Assembly (NCBI GenBank): GCA_046351325.1
Contig: JAXLYR010000004.1
Location: forward strand, 620,001 to 684,000
Reading direction: 5' to 3'
Source: Xiheicaenibacterium sp046351325
Lineage (GTDB): Bacteria; Myxococcota_A; Polyangia; Polyangiales; Polyangiaceae
Length of the DNA: 64,000 bases
This document shows, piece by piece, positions 8,628 through 15,886 of this stretch. The stretch's first letter is position 1; every line of letters begins with the position of its first letter. The notes beneath the pieces are model-generated. The model worked only from the letters and a program-made list of their open reading frames with translations, made no database searches and was not told where the DNA came from. The translations under genes were made by a program, and so were the position numbers.

Positions 8628-8807
8628 GGCACGGTTCGTCACCCGACGTTGCGTCTTCCTGGGCCGCGGGTCTTGGGATAAGCTAGACGCGACCGTGTTT
8701 GATTCCTTTGCGTGCTGTCTCGATGGCGCGCAGGAGCTTTCGCCGGCGGCCTCCAACGTCCGGCACCACGTTTGGGGGTCTGCTCCCACCGCGCATTCGG
8801 GGTTGTC
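8628..8807 (+). other. 180-base gap between hxsB and the precursor gene
   Basis: This is the only sizeable gap inside the plus-strand operon. I find no convincing -35/-10 pair; a GATAAG at 8677-8682 has no good partner at 16-18 bases. A G-rich stretch just before the ATG (CGGGGTTGTCATG) could serve as the ribosome binding site. It may carry a promoter for separate, higher expression of the precursor, as is common in RiPP loci, but that is inference. Confidence 0.3.
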
Positions 8808-9098
8808 ATGGCCAAGGAACGCCTCACGAAGTTGCCCACGTTCGGTCGTCACCCCGCGGGGATGCTGAGCCCCGTGGAGACCGCCATGTCGGACAAGGCC
8901 GCGAGCCTGGCCGATGCCGCACCCAGCGCGGCGGACTGGAGCGGGGATGGCGTCATCCCAGCCCAGCATTGTTCACACGGCAGCCACGGCTCGCACGGCA
9001 GTCACGGCTCGCACGGCAGTCACGGCTCGCACGGCAGCCACGGCTCGCACGGCAGCCACGGCTCGCACGGCAGCCACGGCTCGCACGGCAGCTGGTAG
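8808..9098 (+). CDS. hxsA: HxsA-like precursor peptide with 13 His-Gly-Ser repeats
   Basis: A 96-residue peptide with two parts. Residues 1-54 form a mixed, partly charged leader (MAKERLTKLPTFGRHPAGML onward) with no hydrophobic signal peptide. Cys55 and Ser56 follow, then thirteen exact His-Gly-Ser triplets (residues 57-95) and a final Trp96. His-Xaa-Ser repeats are the defining feature of HxsA precursors, here with Xaa always Gly. ATG 8808 is preferred because the frame upstream has an ordinary GC-rich shadow composition and the peptide then has a leader-plus-core shape. It follows hxsB on the same strand and precedes a hairpin terminator. The repeat core is probably the target of the radical SAM enzymes and hydroxylase. 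His-rich peptides can also bind metals. I see no protease or transporter gene next to it. Confidence 0.82.
   Translation: MAKERLTKLPTFGRHPAGMLSPVETAMSDKAASLADAAPSAADWSGDGVIPAQHCSHGSHGSHGSHGSHGSHGSHGSHGSHGSHGSHGSHGSHGSW
8976..9092 (+). repeat. coding tandem repeat for His-Gly-Ser triplets
   Basis: 117 bases encode 13 HGS triplets. At DNA level the unit is mostly 18 bases (CACGGCAGYCACGGCTCG), repeated six times plus a last half unit. Serine codons alternate between AGC/AGT and TCG, and the AGT variants occur only in the left part. The near-identical units suggest recent expansion by slippage or unequal recombination, so copy number may differ between strains. Confidence 0.95.
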
Positions 9099-9107
9099 CC
9101 AGCACAC

Positions 9108-9133
9108 GGCCCCTCGGGGCCATTCGTTTTTTT
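9108..9133 (+). terminator. rho-independent terminator after the precursor gene
   Basis: GGCCCC at 9108-9113 pairs with GGGGCC at 9116-9121, most likely as a shorter stem with a 4-base loop. A run of seven T follows at 9127-9133. It is 10 bases after the precursor stop and marks the end of the Hxs-type operon. Confidence 0.7.
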
Positions 9134-9270
9134 GTATGGGGCCCCGCGTTCGCGGGCTGGTCTTTGACAGATGGTGCCGCGGTGGGGTCCCACCGCGTTG
9201 AGCCCGGTTTCCACGCTGCTCGAGGTGCCGAATGTTGCGTGTCGATGAGGGTCTCACGTGGGCGCGCTCG

Positions 9271-12201
9271 ATGAGGAGCGCGCGCGGGCTCGGCGGCGTG
9301 TTGCTCGGCGCAGCGCTGGCAGTCGGCGTCGGGTGTTCGGACGACACTCCGTCGAGCGGTGGCGGCGGCGCTGGCGCGACCGCCGGCGACGGCCCCGGTG
9401 GTAGCCACACGGGTGGTCGAAACGTTGGGGGTCAAAACGTTGGGGGTCAAACGACCGGCGGCGCTGGTGGCGCGCTGACCGGCGGCGGTGGAACCGGCGG
9501 CTTGCCTGCAGGTGGCGCGGGCGGTCTCGGCGGCGCGGGCGGTCTCGGCGGCGCGGGCGGCCTCGGCGGCGCGGGCGGCCTCGGCGGCGCGGGTGGTCTC
9601 GGCGGCGCGGGTGGTCTCGGTGGCGCGGGTGGCGCGGGTGGCGCGCTGACCGGTGGCGGCGGCGCTGGCGGTGAGGGTGGCGGCGGCCCCGTCTGCATCC
9701 CCCAGACCGAGGTCTGCGACGGCCTCGACAACGACTGCAACAACATCGTCGACGACGGCTGCCCCTGCACGCTCGGTCAATCGCAGGCCTGTTACTCCGG
9801 CCCGCCGGTCACCGCGAACGTCGGTCAGTGCTCGAGCGGCACGCAGTCGTGCGACATCTTCGGCGTGTGGGGCCCCTGCGTGGGTGAGGTCACGCCTGTC
9901 GCCGAGGTCTGCGACGGCCTCGACAACGACTGCGACGGCGCCGACGACAACGGCAACCCCGACGGCGGCGACGCCTGCAACACGAACCTGCTCGGTGTGT
10001 GCGCCGCCGGCGAGACCGCTTGCGACACGGGCACCATCGTCTGCAACCAGCTCTTCCAGCCCTCGCAGGAGACCTGCGACAACCTCGACAACGACTGCAA
10101 CGGCCAGGTCGACGAGGGCCAGCCTGGGTCTGGGCTCTCGTGCTCGACGGGGTTGGCTGGCGTGTGCTCCGGCGGGACGACGGCGTGTCAGTCCGGCGCG
10201 ATCGTTTGTGTTCAAAATATCCCGTCGGGCCCCGAGGCCTGCAACGGCTTGGACGACAACTGCGACGGCGCCACCGACGAGGGCGGGCCGGGCAGTGGCG
10301 TCGCGTGCACGACCGAGTTTGCGGGCGTTTGCGCTGCGGGCACGAGCGCCTGTCAGAACGGCGTGATCACGTGCATCGCGAACCAGTCGCCCTCGGCGGA
10401 GACCTGCGACGGGCTCGACAACAACTGCAACGGCCCCGTCGACGAGGGGAATCCCGGCGGCGGGATCAACTGCAGCACGGGTCAGTTCGGCGTCTGCTCG
10501 GCGGGCCACACGAACTGTCAGAGCGGCGCGATCGCCTGCGTCGCGAACCAGTCGCCCGGGCCCGAGACCTGCGACGGGCTCGACAACAACTGCAACAACA
10601 CCGTCGACGAGGGTAACCCCGGCGGGAACGTCGCGTGCAACACCGGGCTCCTCGGGGTCTGCGCGCCCGGGCTCACCTCGTGTCAGAACGGCTCGCTCGT
10701 CTGCAACGAGAACGTCCAGCCGTCGAGCGAGACCTGCGATCACCTCGACAACAACTGCAACGGCGCGGTCGACGAGGGCAACCCTGGCGGCGGCATCGCG
10801 TGCGGCACGGGCCTGCTCGGCGTGTGCAACGCGGGCACGACTAACTGCCAGAACGGCGCGATCGTTTGTAGTCAAAACGTTTCGTCGTCGCCTGAGGTCT
10901 GCGATCTCCTCGACAACAACTGCAACGGCTCGACGGACGAGGGCGACCCCGGTGGCGGCGCGTCTTGCTCGACCGGGCAACAGGGCGTGTGCGCCACGGG
11001 CACGCGCCACTGCGTGAACGGCTCGCTCTCCTGCGTCCGGAACCAGAACCCCTCGAGCGACGTCTGCGACGGGCTCGACAACAACTGCAACGGGCAGGTC
11101 GACGAGAACAACCCTGGTGGTGGTGGCCTCTGCAGCACCGGGCTGCCCGGGCCGTGCGGCGTCGGCGTCCTCGCTTGTCAGAACGGCTCGCTCGTCTGCG
11201 TGCAGACAGTGTTCCCCTCGACCGAGGTCTGCGACGGCATCGACAACAGCTGCAACGGCGCGACCGACGAGGGCAACCCTGGTGGTGGCGTCGCCTGCTC
11301 GACCGGCCAGCCTGGTGTCTGCTCGGCGGGCACCACCGCGTGCAGCGCTGGCGCTCTCGTTTGCAACCGCAACGTGAACCCCACGACTGAGGTTTGCGAC
11401 GGCCTCGACAACAACTGCAACGCGACCACCGACGAGGGTGATCCGGGCAGCGGCGGCACCTGCAATACCGGGTTCCCCGGCGTTTGCGCCGCCGGCACCG
11501 TCCACTGCCAGAACGGCGCGCTCGCGTGTGTGGAGACGCTCTTCCCCACTCCGGAGACCTGCGACGGCCTCGACAACAACTGCAGCGGCGTCGCGGACGA
11601 GGGCAACCCAGGTGGGGGCGCTTCGTGCAACACGGGTCTTCAGGGTGTCTGCGCTGCGGGCACTGTGACCTGCCAGAGCGGCGGACTCGTGTGTCGGCAG
11701 AACACCACGATGTCGACCGAGATTTGCGACGGCCTCGACAACGACTGCAACGGCCAGACAGATCTGAACGCGACCGTCCTGCCGCCCGACAACATCCCCA
11801 ACTCTTGCGCGAACGCTGGCAACTACACCATCAGCGTCGCCAAGGGACAGCAGGTCGACGTGAGCGGTTCGATCGACGTCCTCGGTGAGGACTACTTCCG
11901 AATCAACTTCACCGGCGTGTCAGGCCCGGGCTTCGGCTACCACCCCAAGATCGATCTCATCAACTCGGGCAGCGGTCAGTACGTGTTGGAGGTCACAGCG
12001 GTCGGCACGTGTTCCAACCTCCTCGGCTGCGGGTTCCGGACCACCTGGGAGATGAACTTCCCCGATGACGCCGTCTGCCGCACGTGGGGCACGTGTGTCG
12101 ACAACGACACTCGCTACACGAGCGTCGTCGTCCACGTGAAGCGCGCGACCGCTTCGCCGACGACTTGCTCGTCGTACACCGTACGCATCAACTCCCTCTG
12201 A
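9271..12201 (+). CDS. MopE-like lipoprotein with 13 Cys/Asp repeats
   Basis: A 976-residue predicted surface lipoprotein. The signal peptide ends in the lipobox VGVGC. A Gly-rich linker (about residues 29-135) follows. Then come thirteen repeats of the pattern CDGLDNxCNGxxDEG, about 48 residues apart and each followed by a second cysteine-rich half. This is the putative metal-binding motif of MopE-type proteins; the Asp/Asn spacing resembles calcium loops. The last 110 residues form a separate domain (NSCANAGNYTISVAKGQQVD onward) that is also found in the lipoprotein at 30543. ATG 9271 is chosen because it places the signal peptide at the start; an ATG at 9232 is possible. It lies just past the Hxs terminator on the same strand, so a functional link is possible but unproven. 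Confidence 0.8.
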   Translation: MRSARGLGGVLLGAALAVGVGCSDDTPSSGGGGAGATAGDGPGGSHTGGRNVGGQNVGGQTTGGAGGALTGGGGTGGLPAGGAGGLGGAGGLGGAGGLGGAGGLGGAGGLGGAGGLGGAGGAGGALTGGGGAGGEGGGGPVCIPQTEVCDGLDNDCNNIVDDGCPCTLGQSQACYSGPPVTANVGQCSSGTQSCDIFGVWGPCVGEVTPVAEVCDGLDNDCDGADDNGNPDGGDACNTNLLGVCAAGETACDTGTIVCNQLFQPSQETCDNLDNDCNGQVDEGQPGSGLSCSTGLAGVCSGGTTACQSGAIVCVQNIPSGPEACNGLDDNCDGATDEGGPGSGVACTTEFAGVCAAGTSACQNGVITCIANQSPSAETCDGLDNNCNGPVDEGNPGGGINCSTGQFGVCSAGHTNCQSGAIACVANQSPGPETCDGLDNNCNNTVDEGNPGGNVACNTGLLGVCAPGLTSCQNGSLVCNENVQPSSETCDHLDNNCNGAVDEGNPGGGIACGTGLLGVCNAGTTNCQNGAIVCSQNVSSSPEVCDLLDNNCNGSTDEGDPGGGASCSTGQQGVCATGTRHCVNGSLSCVRNQNPSSDVCDGLDNNCNGQVDENNPGGGGLCSTGLPGPCGVGVLACQNGSLVCVQTVFPSTEVCDGIDNSCNGATDEGNPGGGVACSTGQPGVCSAGTTACSAGALVCNRNVNPTTEVCDGLDNNCNATTDEGDPGSGGTCNTGFPGVCAAGTVHCQNGALACVETLFPTPETCDGLDNNCSGVADEGNPGGGASCNTGLQGVCAAGTVTCQSGGLVCRQNTTMSTEICDGLDNDCNGQTDLNATVLPPDNIPNSCANAGNYTISVAKGQQVDVSGSIDVLGEDYFRINFTGVSGPGFGYHPKIDLINSGSGQYVLEVTAVGTCSNLLGCGFRTTWEMNFPDDAVCRTWGTCVDNDTRYTSVVVHVKRATASPTTCSSYTVRINSL
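9523..9630 (+). repeat. 18-base tandem repeat encoding GLGGAG linker
   Basis: Six near-identical 18-base units (GGTCTCGGCGGCGCGGGC type) encode Gly-Leu-Gly-Gly-Ala-Gly. They form the flexible linker between the lipid anchor and the cysteine repeats of the MopE-like lipoprotein. A duplicated GTTGGGGGTCAAAAC-type segment just upstream (about 9421-9450) is part of the same low-complexity linker. Confidence 0.85.
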
Positions 12202-12304
12202 TCATCGGGGTGCCCTCGCCCTCCCACGGTTTGATGTTGGGGGCAGAGGTGCACCCTCCAGCGCAGCCTGGTGAGGGCGCCACTCAGCTCGACGTAGAGC
12301 GCAC

Positions 12305-14032
12305 TCAGCCCTCGCGGGCGATCGGCTGGAGCGCGCTGAACCCGTGCGCGCGAACCCAGTTCACATGCACGCCGCGGCACGCGTCGTTCTCGCGGCAGTC
12401 CTTGCAGCGCAGGGCCTTCGTGTAGAAGCCGTCGTCGATGTAGCGCTGCGTGAACGCCGGCATGTGCACGCGGCCGTCGCTCCCGAGCATCGCGACGTCG
12501 AGCGCGCGTCGCTCGGGGAGCGGTGCGCGACCCGAGAGGCAAGCGGGTACGTTCTCGAGCGCGACCGACGCGGGCAGCGCGCGCGTGAACGCGGCGAGCT
12601 CGACGTCGTTCGCGCGCGCGTCGGTCATGCGGTCGTAGTTCGGTTGGTGCACCTCGAGTCGCGGGTCGCTCGCGAGCTCGGTGACGAGCGGCGCGGTGTC
12701 ACGCGTGAGGGCTGCGTTGATTCGGACCTCAGCGGCAGAGTTCACGAGCGCGGTGAGGGCCGCGCTGGAGGGTGCATAACAACGTTCAATCTTCCTCCCC
12801 GCGATCGGAGCACCGTCGAAGCCTGCGTAGTCCTCGAGCTCGAGCTCGAGCGCTGTGACGCTCGCGGGCAGCACGCTCGCGAGGCGCGAGGCCGCGGCGA
12901 GATCGGTCGCGACGAGCCGCGCGACCGGCGCGCGTGGCAGCGCGGGCGCGGCCCCGGTACGCGCAAGCTCGGCCCACGGAGCGCTGGCCTCGAGGCGGAG
13001 CACGTCGACCTCGGCGGCGCGCGACGTGTCGATGACGGCCTCGACCGAGTCACAGAGGTCCTTCAGGTAGCAGCGGTTGCAGCGCTCGGGCTCGCGGCAG
13101 TCGAGCTTCTTGCCGAGCGCGATGTAGCGATCGAACTCCTCGCGGCGGCCGCGGACCTCGTCGTTGAGTTTGTACGGGTCCTGGATGAGGTCCTCGAAGC
13201 CCTCCGCGTAGGGCGGAGGAAAGCGGTTCAGCCACACGTGGACGTCGGGCCGACGCGCGAACGCGAACGCGCGCTGCAGGTGCTCGAGGTTGCCGTCGAG
13301 ATCGTAGAAGAGGTGCTCTCGCGCTTCGGTCCACGCGTTGCCGAACGGGATCACGTGGAGGAGATCGAACTCCTTCACGCCCCAGCCGATGAAGATCTCG
13401 AGCATCTCGGCGAGGTGCTTCACGTTGCGCTTGTTGATGACGATGTCGACGTTCACGATGAACGCGCCCGACGCGAGCGCGGCCTTCAAGCCGGCGACCT
13501 CCTCCTCGAACGCGCCGGGCGTGCCGACGAGCGCGTCGTGCAGCTTCGCCGTGTGGCCGTGCAGCGAGAACGTGATCTCGTCGAGGCCGTTGTCGCGCGC
13601 GCGCTCGAGGAACGCGGGGTAGCGGAACATGCGGCCGTTCGTGACGGTCTGGATCTTTCGGTAGCCCGCGCGTTTGCCGAGCAGCACGAAATCCAGGAAG
13701 TTCGGGTGCATCGTCGGCTCGCCCCCGGAGAGGATGAGCCGCTCCGAGCCGCGCTTGCGACCCTGGATGATCTGCACCTTGATCTCGTCGTTGTCGCGCA
13801 TCGTGCCGTCGTGCGCGTTCGAATCGAGGCAGAAGGTGCAGCGATTGTTGCAGTCGTAGCTGAGCCGCACCCAGTTGCGTTTCTCGTGCGCGGCGCTCTC
13901 GTGCGACTCGACCTTCGCCGAGGGGTCGCCCTCGCGCGTGGCGAGGAGCGCGTCGTTCTGGAAGTCGGCGAAGTTCGAGTCGACACCTTGCGCGACCATC
14001 GGCAGCCGGCGGACGCGGTTCTCGACCGTCAT
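12305..14032 (-). CDS. radical SAM protein with two cysteine-rich tails
   Basis: A 575-residue protein. About 55 N-terminal residues precede the cluster motif C61-NNR-C65-TF-C68. LSGGEPT, TFSLHGHT and VDIVINKRNVKHL follow, all matching the paralogues in this window. A first auxiliary-type cluster, CREPERCNRCYLKDLC, lies near residues 310-325. Residues 340-520 are an Ala/Leu-rich region of unknown fold. A second cysteine cluster, CKDCRENDACRG, lies near the C-terminus. The ATG at 14032 overlaps the TGA of the upstream radical SAM-methyltransferase gene (14029-14032) if that gene is read in its second frame, so the two form an operon. The substrate is unknown. Confidence 0.82.
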   Translation of the reverse strand: MTVENRVRRLPMVAQGVDSNFADFQNDALLATREGDPSAKVESHESAAHEKRNWVRLSYDCNNRCTFCLDSNAHDGTMRDNDEIKVQIIQGRKRGSERLILSGGEPTMHPNFLDFVLLGKRAGYRKIQTVTNGRMFRYPAFLERARDNGLDEITFSLHGHTAKLHDALVGTPGAFEEEVAGLKAALASGAFIVNVDIVINKRNVKHLAEMLEIFIGWGVKEFDLLHVIPFGNAWTEAREHLFYDLDGNLEHLQRAFAFARRPDVHVWLNRFPPPYAEGFEDLIQDPYKLNDEVRGRREEFDRYIALGKKLDCREPERCNRCYLKDLCDSVEAVIDTSRAAEVDVLRLEASAPWAELARTGAAPALPRAPVARLVATDLAAASRLASVLPASVTALELELEDYAGFDGAPIAGRKIERCYAPSSAALTALVNSAAEVRINAALTRDTAPLVTELASDPRLEVHQPNYDRMTDARANDVELAAFTRALPASVALENVPACLSGRAPLPERRALDVAMLGSDGRVHMPAFTQRYIDDGFYTKALRCKDCRENDACRGVHVNWVRAHGFSALQPIAREG

Positions 14033-14290
14033 GAGGGCACCTTCCGGAGGATGAGCGACCAGCGGTTCGACCTGCCCGGCCCGGCGGGCGCGCGCGCGAC
14101 GACCTCGAGCGGGAGGTGCGCGAGCGCGCGCTCGACGTCTTCGAGCGAGTCATTTCGCAGGTGTTCGAAGCGGTTCTGCGCGGACTCTTCAGCGCGGCGT
14201 GCAGCGGGCGCGCTGCGCACGAGGCCGAACGGCACGTCCTCGGCGAGGTGCACGGTGCCGCCGACCGCGAGCAGATCGACCGCGCTCGAG
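14029..14290 (-). pseudogene. out-of-frame 3' end of the methyltransferase domain
   Basis: In a frame different from the main part of the upstream gene, this stretch encodes AVDLLAVGGTVHLAEDVPFG and a further 70 residues, which read as the missing C-terminal half of a class I methyltransferase. Its TGA overlaps the ATG of the next gene, as expected for the authentic end. A single extra base at about 14281-14300, in an alternating CG run, would explain the split. It could be a sequencing indel or a true frameshift mutation. Confidence 0.6.
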
Positions 14291-15826
14291 CGCGCGCGTC
14301 GGATCGGTGAAATGGTTCCAACTGCCGAGCGACAGGACGTGATCCACCGGACCGCAATCGTCGGCGATTTCCTCGGCGGACGATACGACGAAGCGCCCGA
14401 ACGGGTAGCGCGCGGCGAGGGTCGCGAGCATCGCGCGATCGGGGTCCACGCCGACGTACTCGACGAGCCCCGCGGCCGCGTTCGCCGCGAACGCGTCGAC
14501 GTAGCGCCCGTCGCCGCAGCCGAGATCGAGCACGCGCCCCCGCAGCTCACCGAGGCGCGCGCGAAGCGCGGCGTCGGCCTCGCGAAAGACGTTCACCCGC
14601 GAGGGCACCCACGAGCCCGCGCAGCGCGGGCCGTGCTCGCACTGCGCGCAGTCGGGGTCGGGCGCGAGCTGCACGAGGTCGCGCTCGAAATCGTCGGGCG
14701 CGAGCTTCTTCGAGAGGTCGAGGTAGACCTGGCCGCGCTCGTTCTTCAGCGCGAGGAGCTCCTCGTCGCTGAAGTCGCGCGTCCGCGTCCGCACGAGCCG
14801 CATGCGATCGCGCAGGCGCAGCAACAATGTTCGCCCGCGGTCGTAGGGGCTCGGGCCCTCGCGTGCGATCGGGCACGCGTCGCCGCGCCCGCGTGGGAAG
14901 TCGCGCTCGGGCACGAAGTTGTACGAGTTCGCGCGCGGCTCGCCCTTGCGAGGCCTCAACATCGAGGCGCCGCGCTCGGCGGCGTACCCGCGGAAGAGCC
15001 CGGGGCACGCGCCGCGCAGTGAACACCCTTCGCACTCGGCCGGGTGCGTCTTCGCCACGTCGTCGACCGGGACGAAGTCGTCCTCGTCGGCCTCGATCAT
15101 CACCGCGAAGTCGTGCGTCTTGAGGTCGTCGTAGAGATCCTCGAGCCCCGGCAGCAGACAAAACGGTAAGCCATCGTGCGCGAGCGCGAGCGCGCCGCCG
15201 CTCTTCTCGCGGCCGTAGCGGATGGCGTCGACGACGCGCTCGGCGCAGTGCTCGACGTCGGGGACGAGCACGTCGAACGCGTGCGCGCCGCCGCCCTTCG
15301 GCTGGGTCATCGAGAACTTCAGCGTGAGTCCGCGAAAGGGCAGCATCGCGTCGACGAGGCCGCGAAGTCGATCGACGTTCGCGCGCGTGACGACGCAGTT
15401 CACCGTCAGATCGGGGATGCGGCCCGCGAGGTTCTCGATCGCCCCCATCGCCTGCGCGAACGTGTCGGCGCGCACGACGGAGCGGTGGGTCTTGGCCTCG
15501 CCGCCGTGGAGCGACATGTACACGTAGCGCAAACGCGACCGCTCGATCAGCTCGTCCGTGACATTCTTGTAAGACAAGAGCAGGCCGTTCGTGACGAGGC
15601 CGAAGTCGAGCCCGTGCCCCGCGACGCGCGCGGCCCAGCGCATGAGCTCGGGCCGAATGGTCGGCTCGCCGCCCGAGAGGACCACCATCGAGTAGCCGAG
15701 CCGCTTCGCTCGATCGATCTTCCAGTCGACGCGCTCGGCCGCGTCGTTGAGCTCGCGCAGGTCCGCCGTGTGGCAGAACGTGCAGTTCTCGTTGCACGCG
15801 TAGCCGACCTTCACCAGCGCCTTCAC
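14189..15826 (-). CDS. radical SAM-methyltransferase fusion, frameshifted near its 3' end
   Basis: From GTG 15826 the frame encodes 545 residues. The radical SAM core has C11-NEN-C15-TF-C18, LSGGEPT, YVYMSLHGGE and VNCVVTRANVDRL. Cysteine clusters CEGCSLRGACPG and CAQCEHGPRCAG follow. After about residue 415 comes a class I methyltransferase domain with motif I VLDLGCGDGRY and VGVDPDRAML. After the segment WNHFTDPTRALE the frame turns into Arg-rich non-homologous sequence and stops at 14189. The true C-terminus continues in another frame to 14029. GTG 15826 was chosen because it sits 10 residues before the first cluster cysteine; longer frames run into the divergent gene. Its start is 60 bases from the divergent twin radical SAM gene, so the two probably share a control region. 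Confidence 0.72.
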   Translation of the reverse strand: MKALVKVGYACNENCTFCHTADLRELNDAAERVDWKIDRAKRLGYSMVVLSGGEPTIRPELMRWAARVAGHGLDFGLVTNGLLLSYKNVTDELIERSRLRYVYMSLHGGEAKTHRSVVRADTFAQAMGAIENLAGRIPDLTVNCVVTRANVDRLRGLVDAMLPFRGLTLKFSMTQPKGGGAHAFDVLVPDVEHCAERVVDAIRYGREKSGGALALAHDGLPFCLLPGLEDLYDDLKTHDFAVMIEADEDDFVPVDDVAKTHPAECEGCSLRGACPGLFRGYAAERGASMLRPRKGEPRANSYNFVPERDFPRGRGDACPIAREGPSPYDRGRTLLLRLRDRMRLVRTRTRDFSDEELLALKNERGQVYLDLSKKLAPDDFERDLVQLAPDPDCAQCEHGPRCAGSWVPSRVNVFREADAALRARLGELRGRVLDLGCGDGRYVDAFAANAAAGLVEYVGVDPDRAMLATLAARYPFGRFVVSSAEEIADDCGPVDHVLSLGSWNHFTDPTRALERGRSARGRRHRAPRRGRAVRPRAQRARCTPR

Positions 15827-15886
15827 CGGTTCGAAGCGTACCCTGTCGCGCGGGACGAGGCTCGGCGTGCCGTGTACGCTCAGGGC

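Noticed and set aside
8649..8682. Promoter TTGCGT ... GATAAG upstream of the precursor gene
   Set aside because: The spacing is 22 bases, too long for a sigma-70 promoter, and no better -35 is present.
8976..9092. Possible CRISPR-like or satellite array
   Set aside because: The 18-base units are directly adjacent with no unique spacers and lie in frame within a peptide gene with a proper start and stop.
8953..11505. Long open frame on the minus strand opposite the HGS repeats and the MopE-like gene
   Set aside because: It is a shadow of high-GC coding repeats, with low-complexity Arg/Ala/Val content and no domain or ribosome binding site.
12202..12304. Bidirectional terminator between the MopE-like gene and the radical SAM gene
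   Set aside because: GGGTGCCCTC can partly pair with GAGGTGCACCC, but only with a bulge and without T runs; too weak to call.
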